Assembly: GCA_030147335.1 (NCBI GenBank) | Contig: JASKZZ010000184.1 | Span: 1 to 20,178 of the forward strand | DNA length: 20,178 nucleotides | Direction: 5' to 3' | DNA from: Herpetosiphonaceae bacterium | Lineage (GTDB): Bacteria > Chloroflexota > Chloroflexia > Chloroflexales > Kallotenuaceae | Shown: positions 1 to 7,884 of the stretch, piece after piece | Layout: every line of letters starts with the position of its first letter | Numbering within the stretch: the first letter of the stretch is position 1 | Program-made: the position numbers and the translations under genes | Notes under the pieces: model-generated | Seen by the model: the letters and a program-made list of their open reading frames with translations, nothing else | Database searches by the model: none | Told to the model about the DNA's origin: nothing

Positions 1-675
1 CAGCACCGCAATGCGCTCCGAAATTTCCATAACGAGACTCATATCATGCTCAATCAAGATCACGGTGATGCCAAGCTCATCGCGCAGCCGTCGAATAAGA
101 TCCGTCGCATCTTCGGTTTCTTGCGGATTCATACCAGCCGCGGGTTCATCCAGAAGAATCAGCTTCGGATCGGAAGCAAGCGCTCGTGCGATTTCCAGCC
201 GTCGCTGCTCCCCATAGGGCAAGCTGCGCGCAAGACTATCGGCGCGATGACGCAAGCTCACGAATTCCAGCAACTGGAGCGCCCGATCCGTTGCTGCTCG
301 TTCTTCACGTTTGAACGCTCGATTATGCAGCAAGATTTGCAGAAGGTTTGCATGCAGGCGTGTGTGCATACCTACCAACACGTTTTCCAGTACACTCATG
401 TTATGGAAAAGGCGGATATTTTGGAACGTGCGCGTAATACCTAACGCCGCAATCTGGTCGGGACGAAGACCAATTAGTGAACGGCCATTTAGCGTAATTG
501 TGCCGCCGTCGGGCTGGTAGATACCGGTGACAATATTAAAGAACGTCGTTTTACCAGCGCCATTTGGGCCAATGACGCTCACGATACTTCGTTCATCGAC
601 CGTCAACGACACCTCGTTCACTGCCAACAGACCGCCAAAGCGTTTCTGCACTGATTTGGTTTCCAGCAATGCCAC
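1..675 (-). CDS. livG: Branched-chain amino-acid ABC transporter ATP-binding protein LivG (3' end cut by window)
   Basis: Cytoplasmic ATPase subunit that powers uptake of branched-chain amino acids or related substrates through LivH/LivM. 225 codons are visible and the frame is open at the left edge, so roughly the last 25-30 residues are missing compared with usual LivG length. Visible motifs: Walker A GPNGAGKTT at 36-44, Q-loop Q85 in TRTFQN, LivG-style signature LPYGEQRRLEIARAL at 152-166, Walker B LILLDEP with D176/E177, and H-loop H210 in IEHD. The start is a GTG preceded by AGAAGGA at good spacing, with an in-frame TAG five codons upstream, so no earlier start is possible. It is the last visible gene of the liv operon, 79 bases after livM. 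A livF gene is expected just outside the window (inference). Family assignment is near certain; substrate is by family only. Confidence 0.95.
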   Translation of the reverse strand, partial: MALLETKSVQKRFGGLLAVNEVSLTVDERSIVSVIGPNGAGKTTFFNIVTGIYQPDGGTITLNGRSLIGLRPDQIAALGITRTFQNIRLFHNMSVLENVLVGMHTRLHANLLQILLHNRAFKREERAATDRALQLLEFVSLRHRADSLARSLPYGEQRRLEIARALASDPKLILLDEPAAGMNPQETEDATDLIRRLRDELGITVILIEHDMSLVMEISERIAVL

Positions 676-754
676 GATGTTATCCTTCTGCTAAACGCGA
701 TGGACCTGCGCTTCATGTTCCAAGGCGGCGCATGCCGTTATACATCCGGCGGCG

Positions 755-2119
755 TTACTTGATGCCAACGTCAGGATGCACCAGATTTTGCTCGTCTTGA
801 ACCATCTGCGCACCCTCCTCACCCTCGCCTTCATGAAGCTCTAAGCGACGGCGACGTTCAGGCAGTAATCCTTCGGGCCGGAAGATTGTCATCAGGATCA
901 GCACGAGGCCAAAAAAGAGCCGCTGGTACTGTACAGGATCGAAGCTTTCGGGAATAGGTAGTCCCGCTTGTCGCCAGATAACCAGTTGATTGGCAAAGTC
1001 CGGCAAAATGCGCAGATTGAGCAACGTAATCAGTGTTGCGCCAAGAATAGCGCCTGGAATGCTGCCCATGCCACCCAAAATAACCATCGCCAAAATCGAG
1101 ATTGACTGCACAACATCAAAGGTCGGCGGACTGATGAAGCGGAGCTTTGCCGCGTACAACACACCCATGGCGCCGGCAAACGAAGCACCGGCAGCAAATG
1201 CCAGCAATTTCATCCGCACCAACGGCACGCCCATCGCAATCGCAGCCGTTTCGTCCTCTCGAATCGCAGTCCATGCTCGGCCCACACGCGAATCGCTCAA
1301 ACGGCGAGCCATCACGATTGTGATCACCACAATCATCAGGGCAAGCACGTAAAAATACACGCGATACTCAGCGCCAGGACTTGGATTAATGTTAACTGCG
1401 TCAAGAAGAGGCTCGAAAAACAGCGGTGGTTGACCAATGTTTGTAATACCCTGTGCGCCGCCCGTAATATTGATGGGCCGGTTCAGATTATTCGCAAGCA
1501 GCCGGATAACCTCGCCAAATCCAAGCGTCACAATTGCAAGATAATCACCACGCAGCCGCAAAACAGGCAAGCCCAGCAAGACACCAAAAAGAGCCGCTGC
1601 CAGTACGCCAAGCACAAGAAACACAAAGAACCAGGCACTTCCTAGCGGAAATGAATCAGCTAGGCCTGGAAAAATGTTTGCGGCCTGCGGCGTACTGAAG
1701 ATTGCCCACAGATACGCCCCGATGGCGAAAAACGCAACGTAGCCAAGGTCGAGCAGGCCAGCAAAACCAACTACGACGTTTAGCCCAAGTGCAAGCGCGA
1801 CAAAAATTGCCGCCTGTGTAACAACATCCAAAAAGCCTTGGTTAAGATTGCCGACGTAGGGCATAACAATGCCCAGCACAATCAAGCCCAGCACAACCTT
1901 TAGCCACGTAGGGACGGGGAAGTAATAGATCGCCAGCAACGACGACAGGAATACCAAAAAGGCAATTGTCGAGAACGGAAAGGTGATCAGCCAAAGGCTT
2001 GCGAGGGCAACATACAAGATCACGGCGATGTATGGAGTATACCCAGTACCCAAAAAAGCCTCTATTCGTTGGCGGAGGCTGGGCTGCCCAAGAGAGGGTG
2101 TTTGTTGACGTGTGCTCAC
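755..2119 (-). CDS. livM: Branched-chain amino-acid ABC transporter permease LivM
   Basis: Inner-membrane permease subunit of the HAAT-type ABC importer, partner of LivH. 454 residues, many hydrophobic segments. The conserved LivM core starts near residue 85 (IFVALALGLNVVVGFAGLLD), followed by the RLRGDYLAIVTLGFGEV segment near 190 and the GGMGSIPGAILGA loop that contacts the ATPases near 350. About 80 residues precede the core and carry extra hydrophobic helices, as in the longer LivM subtype. The C-terminal tail after RPEGLLPERRRR is highly acidic and presumably cytoplasmic. The start is GTG with an AGGAGG Shine-Dalgarno that overlaps the livH stop codon. Only nine bases separate the two genes, which points to translational coupling. 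Upstream ATG-less sequence offers no better start. Confidence 0.95.
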   Translation of the reverse strand: MSTRQQTPSLGQPSLRQRIEAFLGTGYTPYIAVILYVALASLWLITFPFSTIAFLVFLSSLLAIYYFPVPTWLKVVLGLIVLGIVMPYVGNLNQGFLDVVTQAAIFVALALGLNVVVGFAGLLDLGYVAFFAIGAYLWAIFSTPQAANIFPGLADSFPLGSAWFFVFLVLGVLAAALFGVLLGLPVLRLRGDYLAIVTLGFGEVIRLLANNLNRPINITGGAQGITNIGQPPLFFEPLLDAVNINPSPGAEYRVYFYVLALMIVVITIVMARRLSDSRVGRAWTAIREDETAAIAMGVPLVRMKLLAFAAGASFAGAMGVLYAAKLRFISPPTFDVVQSISILAMVILGGMGSIPGAILGATLITLLNLRILPDFANQLVIWRQAGLPIPESFDPVQYQRLFFGLVLILMTIFRPEGLLPERRRRLELHEGEGEEGAQMVQDEQNLVHPDVGIK

Positions 2120-2128
2120 CGTGCCCTC

Positions 2129-3295
2129 CTAGACCTTTTGCGTTGTCGCCTCGCCCAGCAGGCCAGACGGACGGAAAATTAGAATACCAATCAAAATCAG
2201 AAATGATGCAACACTGGCATAATCCGGCCCACTGAAGCGACCGCCAGTAAACAGCGTGAGATAGGTTGACACAAATGCTTCCAACAAGCCCAGTACGATA
2301 CCGCCGACCATTGCACCAGTAATATTGCCGATGCCGCCTAACACTGCAGCTGTAAACGCCTTAAGCCCCGCAATAAACCCAATGTATGGATTAACGGTCG
2401 CATATTTGATACCGAAGAGAACACCAGCCGCGCCACCCAAAGCGCCGCCAATAAAAAATGTTACTGCGATAATGAGATTGACATTAATACCCATTAAGCT
2501 GGCAGTTGGGCGATCTTGAGCGACGGCGCGAATCGCCTTGCCTAATTTTGTTACGTTAATCAAATAGTTAAGCGCGACCAGCATGATCAGCGAGGTAACA
2601 ATAAAGATCAATGATTGGCTATCAATCGACACCCGTAAATTTACGCCGGTCGCTGTGGACATTTCAAAAAGTTGGAAACGACGGCTCAGACCAAGTTGAG
2701 GATAGCGCAAATTAAATCTGGCCGGGCCAGCAATCAACCGCACAAGGTCTTGCAGCACTAATGACACGCCGATTGCAGAGATAAGCGGGACCAAGCGCGG
2801 CGCGCTGCGCAGTGGACGGTACGCAAATCGTTCGATTGTTACAGCAAGCGTGCCGCTCACAGTCATCGCCACCAGCAGCGCGAGCACCACAAAGACAAGT
2901 GGATGCATCCTACCCAGTAGCCCCTGCGCGGCTAGCCAGATGCCAAGTCCGCCCCCAACGAAAGCGCCTACCATGTAGATTTCGCCGTGGGCAAAGTTGA
3001 TGAACTCCAAAACGCCATACACTAGCGTATAGCCGAGTGCAATCGTTGCGTAAAGGAATCCCAGCACAAGCCCGTCAATAATGACGAGCGGCAATACTGA
3101 TATTACTCCATTCAGCAGATTCGCCTGGGATCTTCCGTTCAAGGCCAACGCCAAAATCAGGACAATCGCGCCAAGGATCAGTGAGCCGCCGATGACGAAC
3201 ACAAATATTTGGCCGAGCGGCGCCAACACTTGCCGCAGCGTTGTCAGCGACGACCCGTGTCTAACGACCGGCTGCGTTTGAGCCTCCACTGCCAT
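2129..3295 (-). CDS. livH: Branched-chain amino-acid ABC transporter permease LivH
   Basis: Second membrane permease of the Liv importer, forming a heterodimer with LivM. Multi-pass hydrophobic protein. The LivH hallmark GYTLVYGVLEFINFAHGEI lies near residue 90 and the C-terminal GGIGNITGAMVGG coupling loop near 325. The ATG start at 3295 gives 388 residues. The same frame is open back to a GTG at 3355, which would add 20 residues, but that GTG sits in the arm of a strong hairpin and has no Shine-Dalgarno. The ATG has only a weak GGACGAAG in front, so the start remains uncertain. The N-terminal stretch before the core (about 70 residues including one hydrophobic helix) is longer than in E. 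coli LivH. Lies between livK and livM in one operon. Confidence 0.93.
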   Translation of the reverse strand: MAVEAQTQPVVRHGSSLTTLRQVLAPLGQIFVFVIGGSLILGAIVLILALALNGRSQANLLNGVISVLPLVIIDGLVLGFLYATIALGYTLVYGVLEFINFAHGEIYMVGAFVGGGLGIWLAAQGLLGRMHPLVFVVLALLVAMTVSGTLAVTIERFAYRPLRSAPRLVPLISAIGVSLVLQDLVRLIAGPARFNLRYPQLGLSRRFQLFEMSTATGVNLRVSIDSQSLIFIVTSLIMLVALNYLINVTKLGKAIRAVAQDRPTASLMGINVNLIIAVTFFIGGALGGAAGVLFGIKYATVNPYIGFIAGLKAFTAAVLGGIGNITGAMVGGIVLGLLEAFVSTYLTLFTGGRFSGPDYASVASFLILIGILIFRPSGLLGEATTQKV

Positions 3296-3353
3296 ACACT
3301 TCGTCCATTTCTGATAACGAGGAATTACTCGATGAGGATCAATGAATGATAGC

Positions 3354-3384
3354 ACAGGAGGGCGAGCAGGGCTCGTCCTCCTGT
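3354..3384 (-). promoter_or_regulatory. Intercistronic hairpin between livK and livH
   Basis: A 14-bp inverted repeat with a 3-base loop (3368-3370). In the mRNA sense one position (3362/3376) is an A-C mismatch; the rest pair perfectly and are GC-rich. No U-tract follows in the mRNA direction, so it is not a canonical terminator. It fits a 3'-stabilising or processing element that lets the binding protein livK be made in excess of the permeases, which is common in ABC importer operons. Role is inference. Confidence 0.6.
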
Positions 3385-3402
3385 AAGCTCACACAATGAA
3401 TA

Positions 3403-4812
3403 TTATTCCGCCGGAGGCTCGGCCTCAACCGTACCTGCAACCGTATTCTGACCCCAGTTCGCAGGATCGCCGGACTGAACTTCGAACACGTAGTAGGTCG
3501 CTGGTGCTCGGTCGCCCTCGTCATCGAACGTGACGGTGCCGGTCACACCCTGGAACGTGTCGACCTCCTCCATGGCAGCCTTGACTTGCTCGCGCGTCGG
3601 CCTTCCGTTCGCTTCCGTAGCAGCATTGGCAATCGCTAGCAAACAGGCTTTAGCTGAGTCGTGTGCCTGGAATGAAGGATATGCGGCAGGAGTGTTATTT
3701 GCCTCCTGATAATCCTGCGCAAACTGCGCTGCTTGAGGATAGGAGCTTGCGGGGCCTGAAACCGTTACATAATTCGTACCGACTACAGCTTCGCCGCCCA
3801 ACTGCGCCAGATCGGGAGAATCAAGTCCGTCGCCGCCAAGGATCGGCGCTTCAATACCGCGATCACGCATCTGTTGAATCAATGGACCGGCGCGATCATA
3901 GATGCCGCCGAAGAAGACAACATCAGGATTAGCAGCCTGAATCGGCGTCAGCACAGCGTCAAACACTGCTGTTTCCTGCGTACCGGCGAAACCCGCGACT
4001 GTAATGCCGCGCGTCTCCATCTCGTCACGGAAAACCGTCGCCAGACCTTCGCCATATGCGGTCTGGTCGTGAAGCACATATACGTTCTTCGCCTGGAGGT
4101 TGTTTTGCGCGAAGTCTGCCGCAACAACACCCTGCACGTCGTCACGTCCAACCAAGCGATAGCCGGTGCCGTCAAACTCTTCGGTGATACGTGGATTGGT
4201 GTTGGCGGGCGAGATCATGACCAGATTCGCGTCACGATAGGTTGGTAGTGCGGCAAGCGCAACACCGGAGTTAATGTGGCCAACCACACACATAATATCC
4301 TGGTCGGCAGCGATGCTGTTAGCATTAGATGCACCAACTGACTCTGTGGCCTGGTCGTCGAATTGAACAAGCTCCAGATTCTGGAAGCCTATCTCCTCGC
4401 CGAGCTGCTCGACGGCAATCCGTGCGCCGTTAAACCCAGTTGTGCCAAATTGTACCTGCGGTCCTGAAAGTGGACCCTGGTAAGCAATCTTGACCGTTCC
4501 AAGATCTAAACCACTGACACTTGGAAGCTCTTCAGCTACCGTTGCGGTTGAGGTTGTAGCTGCACTTGCTTCCGCTGCAGTTGACGTTTCTGTTGTGGCG
4601 GCAACGGACGCCGAAGCTGCTACCGAGGGCGCTGCTGATTCTGAAGCCGCTACTGAAGCTGCTACCGATGGGGCCATTGATACCGCAGCCGATGCTCCGG
4701 CATCGGTTGTCGTTGATGCGGCTGGAGATGATGCGGGGGTTGCTGCGCCACAAGCTGCAAGCAATGAGGCTAGAACAACAAGCAACATCACAAACGAAAC
4801 AATACGTTTCAT
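3403..4812 (-). CDS. livK: Branched-chain amino-acid ABC transporter substrate-binding lipoprotein LivK-type
   Basis: Extracytoplasmic ligand-binding component of the Liv importer. The chosen ATG at 4812 follows GAAGGAGTGGAAG and begins a textbook lipoprotein signal: MKR, hydrophobic stretch, lipobox LLAAC with Cys21. A GTG 21 codons upstream keeps the frame open but would bury the signal peptide. Residues 22 to about 100 are an Ala/Ser/Thr/Val-only style linker with SVAAS-like repeats. The type-I periplasmic-binding fold (Peripla_BP_6) starts near 108 with GTVKIAYQGPLSGPQ and continues to the C-terminus, with QLVQFDDQ-like and VGHINSGVALAA segments typical of the family. 469 residues, first gene of the liv operon. 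Substrate could be amino acids, urea or short amides; sequence alone does not settle it. Confidence 0.93.
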   Translation of the reverse strand: MKRIVSFVMLLVVLASLLAACGAATPASSPAASTTTDAGASAAVSMAPSVAASVAASESAAPSVAASASVAATTETSTAAEASAATTSTATVAEELPSVSGLDLGTVKIAYQGPLSGPQVQFGTTGFNGARIAVEQLGEEIGFQNLELVQFDDQATESVGASNANSIAADQDIMCVVGHINSGVALAALPTYRDANLVMISPANTNPRITEEFDGTGYRLVGRDDVQGVVAADFAQNNLQAKNVYVLHDQTAYGEGLATVFRDEMETRGITVAGFAGTQETAVFDAVLTPIQAANPDVVFFGGIYDRAGPLIQQMRDRGIEAPILGGDGLDSPDLAQLGGEAVVGTNYVTVSGPASSYPQAAQFAQDYQEANNTPAAYPSFQAHDSAKACLLAIANAATEANGRPTREQVKAAMEEVDTFQGVTGTVTFDDEGDRAPATYYVFEVQSGDPANWGQNTVAGTVEAEPPAE

Positions 4813-4831
4813 GAACACTTCCACTCCTTCG

Positions 4832-4912
4832 TTAACCAAATTCACCAACACGATTTGCCTGTGAGGGCCGAGCACTAACCTGCTGCCTCACGATCCTTGA
4901 ACCTGCATCCAT
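4832..4912 (-). CDS. Candidate leader ORF upstream of livK (26 codons)
   Basis: A short ATG-initiated frame (begins MDAGSRIVRQQ, ends VGEFG) preceded by an exceptionally good AAGGAGGTG about 13 bases upstream, slightly further than ideal. It stops 19 bases before the livK start, inside the stretch that carries the livK Shine-Dalgarno. It contains four Ile/Val codons but no Leu run, so it is not a classic Leu/Ile/Val attenuator peptide. It may be a translated upstream ORF that couples to livK, or the Shine-Dalgarno may be fortuitous. Confidence 0.3.
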   Translation of the reverse strand: MDAGSRIVRQQVSARPSQANRVGEFG

Positions 4913-4956
4913 TGTTGGGCAGGACACCTCCTTGCTAACCTGAAACTGTTAGGAAT

Positions 4957-4998
4957 AAAAAAATACCGAGGGGTCGACCGCCAACATTGGTCAGGTCG
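4957..4998 (-). terminator. Candidate attenuator/terminator in the livK leader
   Basis: In the minus direction a hairpin CGACC...GGTCG (4994-4998 with 4975-4979), with CCAA/TTGG inside, is followed within about a dozen bases by seven consecutive U (4957-4963). No gene lies upstream on this strand, so if functional it would act as a leader attenuator for livK. The stem is short and not directly next to the U-tract, so confidence is limited. Confidence 0.35.
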
Positions 4999-5005
4999 GA
5001 TACCC

Positions 5006-5033
5006 AAGCCGCAGCCTGAATTGACTGCGGCTT
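5006..5033. repeat. 9-bp perfect inverted repeat in livK leader
   Basis: AAGCCGCAG and CTGCGGCTT are separated by ten bases. The stem is GC-rich and would form an RNA hairpin just upstream of the candidate attenuator. No U-tract follows on either strand. I do not recognise a known riboswitch class; the T-box core motif is absent. Confidence 0.5.
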
Positions 5034-5105
5034 ATGGAATTTGGCAGCTACTGGCGAGGGCAGAGCCACAAGTCGGTTTACTCCAGTTCTGAGTAATATG
5101 CATCC

Positions 5106-5111
5106 AGTATA
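5106..5111 (-). promoter_or_regulatory. Possible -10 element for livK transcription
   Basis: TATACT on the minus strand, immediately preceded by TG. No good -35 hexamer lies 16-18 bases upstream. If used, transcription starts near 5099, so that the whole leader with its hairpins is transcribed. Confidence 0.3.
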
Positions 5112-5227
5112 CAGCAACTCGAGCGACTCGGCGTTATGTACCGGAACGTATGGCCGAGAGTGTACAACGTGCGTCAAATAATTGTCAAGAAAGGGAACCT
5201 ATGGCACACTGGTGTGGGAGGCTTGAA

Positions 5228-5818
5228 ATGCGTGCATATGGCGACTCGCCCAATCATTGGCCATCCTGGCTCGTCGCGATTCTTATCTTTGTGGTGCTTG
5301 TCGCCCTGCTACGATTTGCTAGTGGCGGCAACGCGACACAAGCCGGTGGCTTACAACAACAATTCGCAGCAAGTCCGCCTGCTCCAGACGCGGGCAGAAT
5401 CGAGCTGCCGCCAGTCCCAACAAACCTGGCATCACTTGCGAGAACAACGACTGCGCGTATTTTAGGGGGACTGACCAGCGCGCCGCTCAACAAGATTGGG
5501 CGGAACGAGACATTGGAAGTCGAGATTACCAGCATCGATCCAGTTGATGGTGGACTCAAGCTAGCAGGCCGTGTCACCAATATCAGCGCCGCTCCGGTAA
5601 ACGTTTCCCTTGATAGCTTTCGCTTCACAGATGCGGGTGGTACCGTGTATGCTTCATCGGGTAGTCCTGCGACGGCGCTTCAACCCCAGCAAACAGCGCC
5701 ATTAGACTTGAGCCTACCAATTCCAGCTACATCGCAGCTAACTCTGGACGTAACACAGCCTGGCCAACCGCCTATTCAGCTCATCCTGCTGAACACTCCG
5801 CCTACTCCAACGCCGTAA
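5228..5818 (+). CDS. Membrane-anchored protein with DUF4352/FxLYD-like extracytoplasmic domain, unknown function
   Basis: Not recognised as a named gene. From the ATG at 5228 (preceded by GGGAGG, spacing six) it encodes 196 residues: a short N-terminus, one transmembrane helix at about 13-28, a Pro/Ala/Gln-rich linker, then a beta-strand-rich domain from about 80 to 190 with the pattern ETLEVEITSIDP ... LAGRVTNISAAPVNVSLDSF. That alternation resembles small Ig-like beta-sandwich modules such as DUF4352 or FxLYD (inference from pattern). An alternative ATG at 5201 also has a passable AAGGG and adds nine residues. It diverges from livK and converges on the 5858 gene. The end is Pro/Thr-rich, as in exported proteins. 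Confidence 0.75.
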   Translation: MRAYGDSPNHWPSWLVAILIFVVLVALLRFASGGNATQAGGLQQQFAASPPAPDAGRIELPPVPTNLASLARTTTARILGGLTSAPLNKIGRNETLEVEITSIDPVDGGLKLAGRVTNISAAPVNVSLDSFRFTDAGGTVYASSGSPATALQPQQTAPLDLSLPIPATSQLTLDVTQPGQPPIQLILLNTPPTPTP

Positions 5819-5857
5819 AGACTCTGCGCCAACAAATCGGCTGAAGTCGGACGGCAA

Positions 5858-6106
5858 TTACAAAGCATTCACGCCGAGCTGTAACAAGGTTACGGCAAGG
5901 TACAGCGTGAATGCCACGATAAACAGCAGCGGCAGCACAACCCCGACGAGTGTGAGTACCAGCGAACGCGGACGTGGTGGAACAGTGCGAAATCCTGGGA
6001 TCAACTCGTCCTTAAATGCACGCCAGCCACTCCACAGCATTATTCCCGCCACGCCAACGGCTAAGGCAACTGCTCCAAGAACAAGCACAAAGCCAACAAT
6101 CACCAT
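5858..6106 (-). CDS. Small two-helix membrane protein
   Basis: 82 residues with two clear hydrophobic segments, about 2-26 and 47-72, joined by a charged, Arg/Pro-containing loop (FKDELIPGFRTVPPRPRS). No family recognised. The ATG at 6106 is preceded by AGAAGGAAG, which overlaps the stop codon of the lipoprotein gene upstream. The 12-base gap makes it the last gene of the 8577-5858 unit. Possibly an accessory membrane partner of the upstream lipoprotein, by position only. No good terminator is visible in the 39 bases before the convergent 5818 gene end. Confidence 0.75.
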   Translation of the reverse strand: MVIVGFVLVLGAVALAVGVAGIMLWSGWRAFKDELIPGFRTVPPRPRSLVLTLVGVVLPLLFIVAFTLYLAVTLLQLGVNAL

Positions 6107-6118
6107 GGATGCTTCCTT

Positions 6119-7879
6119 CTATGGTTCTGTAGCCGTCAAGCCTGCGATACTACCATCAGCGCGGTACGCCTCGGCACGTGTACTGCCATCAAGTGACAAC
6201 GTCCAAATACTGCTTGACGCAGCAAACTGGGGTTCTACCTCCGGCCCACGCACGCCCTCGTCTTCCAGATCTGTGCGAACATACACGAGCATGTCCTCTA
6301 ACGCGGTTGCCGACCCAATCCCTGATGCCGTACTGCCGCTTGCCAGTGTTTCTATCGAGCCCTGGGCAGGACGGCGCTGAATGGTATAGCGCAGCACACT
6401 TTCAGACGGACATTCTGCGGTTAGATAGACCAACCCCTGACCGGTAAAAGCGAGTGGTCGCTGCCAAAAGCCACGCTGCTCAACCGCTACTTGCGAGCCG
6501 TCGTCACGTAGCACGACGAGGTCCGCGCCGTCGTCAACCGCTCGCAGCGCTTCAAGCGCAATTTGATTGGTAGCACGATTAACCACAAACTGTCCAACAC
6601 CGTCGTAGGTCGCGCCAGTCAAAATCGCCGCTGTTAGCTCTGCTTCCTCACCAGCGGTGTTCCGCACAAAAATGACCGACTGACCACTCTCGTTATCGGC
6701 GCGGTACAAAAGTCGGCCATCAGCCAGCCATTGAGGTCGTGACCGGCTCCACTCATCAAGCGCCGCAACGGGTGTTGCCTCGCCACCAACAACCGGAACC
6801 GTTAGAACATGCAGCACAGCAGGAGGGCTAGGCGCAACATTGGCCGAAAATGCAATCGTCTTGCCGCTCGGCGCAAATACTGGGTCGGCGCAGCCACCGG
6901 CATCCGCGAGCTGCTGCTGATTACCGCCATCAATCCCCATGGTCCAAAGCGTTGCCCGAACTTCATATGGTAGCGCAAAAGGTTCAGAATCAGCAGGAGC
7001 GCGGCAAACCGCTAACAACGTGCCGTCTGGACTAAGCGCAACGCCAATCTCAAGCTCCGGCGTTTGCACCACCGGCTGCGCCCGGCCATTTTGCAGCCGG
7101 AACACATCGCCATCGTTAAGAAAAAAGACTGGTTGGGTAAGCGCAGCGGCATCGCCGGTAGCTTGTCCCAGCGGATCGTCTTCCGGTGGATACGTCGCGT
7201 CACGCGCAATTTCAACAATCAGTTCGTCGCCCTGGACACGCACACGAAACGGTCGCGGCTCACTCAAGCCAATGCCGAGCAGTGCACCACGACTTTCCAA
7301 CGAGTTGGCGGCAAATGAAACACGTTCAAGCACGCCACTGGGTGTAATCTCGGCAGTTTCGGTCAAAAGCGAACTTGCAAACAGGTCGTCGTGTGCCCAG
7401 TCTTCGAGGTTAACAGCAATAATCGCGTCACCGGGTGGCTCGGCTGCGCCAATATCAGCATCCAGTGGCCAACCGGCAGCTAGCATACAACTCGCCACGC
7501 CATGGAGCGAACCAGTCGTTTCAGCAAAAACAAATGTTACTTGCTCAAAGTCATTTGTCTGCTCAGTACGAACACCGTCGAGACGAGCAGCGAAACGAGC
7601 GCCATTGGCCGGTCCAAACTCACGTCGGCAATACGACACATCGGCTGGACCCTGACTGGCCTGGACGGTAGGTATTGCTGTAGAAGTTGGCTGAATGGAA
7701 GGTTCGATCGTTGGTTCAAGTGTCGGCACCTGTGTGCGAGTAGGTGCAGGAGGAACGGTTACTTGGGGCGCAAGCGCAGTTGCTGTTTGACGATTGATCG
7801 GCACCGGACGCGCATCAACCGAACAGCCAACGAGCAGCAGCAGCCCAAACAATCGCAGCACAAGACAACATTGTCTCAT
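6119..7879 (-). CDS. Beta-propeller lipoprotein (TolB/WD40-like PD repeats) with AMIN-like N-terminal domain
   Basis: A 586-residue exported lipoprotein. The ATG at 7879 starts a lipoprotein signal (MRQ, hydrophobic core, lipobox LLVGC, Cys19). A TTG 14 codons upstream keeps the frame open but overlaps the preceding gene. Residues about 30-75 form a Thr/Pro-rich linker. Next comes a beta-rich segment with FAARLDGVRTEQTNDFEQVTFVF and FRVRVQGDELIVEIARD, which resembles AMIN-type domains (inference). From about 240 on there are propeller-like strands: ALSPDGTLLAVCRAP, PVFAPSGKTIAFSANV and SRPQWLADGRLLYRADN, each of the xxPDGxxxxF kind seen in TolB/WD40 PD40 repeats. It starts five bases after the regulator gene stop, so the two are co-transcribed. 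Function is unknown; a sensing, scaffolding or cell-wall role is possible. Confidence 0.85.
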   Translation of the reverse strand: MRQCCLVLRLFGLLLLVGCSVDARPVPINRQTATALAPQVTVPPAPTRTQVPTLEPTIEPSIQPTSTAIPTVQASQGPADVSYCRREFGPANGARFAARLDGVRTEQTNDFEQVTFVFAETTGSLHGVASCMLAAGWPLDADIGAAEPPGDAIIAVNLEDWAHDDLFASSLLTETAEITPSGVLERVSFAANSLESRGALLGIGLSEPRPFRVRVQGDELIVEIARDATYPPEDDPLGQATGDAAALTQPVFFLNDGDVFRLQNGRAQPVVQTPELEIGVALSPDGTLLAVCRAPADSEPFALPYEVRATLWTMGIDGGNQQQLADAGGCADPVFAPSGKTIAFSANVAPSPPAVLHVLTVPVVGGEATPVAALDEWSRSRPQWLADGRLLYRADNESGQSVIFVRNTAGEEAELTAAILTGATYDGVGQFVVNRATNQIALEALRAVDDGADLVVLRDDGSQVAVEQRGFWQRPLAFTGQGLVYLTAECPSESVLRYTIQRRPAQGSIETLASGSTASGIGSATALEDMLVYVRTDLEDEGVRGPEVEPQFAASSSIWTLSLDGSTRAEAYRADGSIAGLTATEP

Positions 7880-7884
7880 TGGCA

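Larger units (their letters stand above)
4913..5227. other. Divergent intergenic region between livK and the 5228 gene
   Basis: No protein-coding gene is supported here. It holds, in the livK direction, a possible -10 hexamer, a 9-bp hairpin and a hairpin followed by seven U (listed separately), giving livK an apparent leader of nearly 290 bases. The minus-strand frame across 4935-5177 is open, but nothing about it suggests a real protein: it lacks a ribosome site and runs through the hairpins. Confidence 0.6.

Noticed and set aside
4490..4864. Long open frames on the plus strand antisense to livK, Ala/Val/Asp-rich
   Set aside because: They mirror the repetitive Ala/Ser linker codons of livK, lack ribosome sites and have no independent features.
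4966..5100. Possible T-box leader controlling livK
   Set aside because: The conserved AGGGUGG-N-ACCGCG antiterminator core is not present and no specifier-loop structure is apparent.
4935..5177. 80-codon minus-strand frame in the livK leader, ending in LGIFLFLTVSG
   Set aside because: No ribosome site at its start, runs through two inverted repeats and a U7 tract; Leu/Ile enrichment is only modest, so I do not call it an attenuator peptide.
6939..7655. 238-codon plus-strand frame antisense to the propeller lipoprotein gene
   Set aside because: Ser/Arg/Ala-rich shadow composition; the minus-strand gene has a signal peptide, propeller repeats and correct operon spacing.
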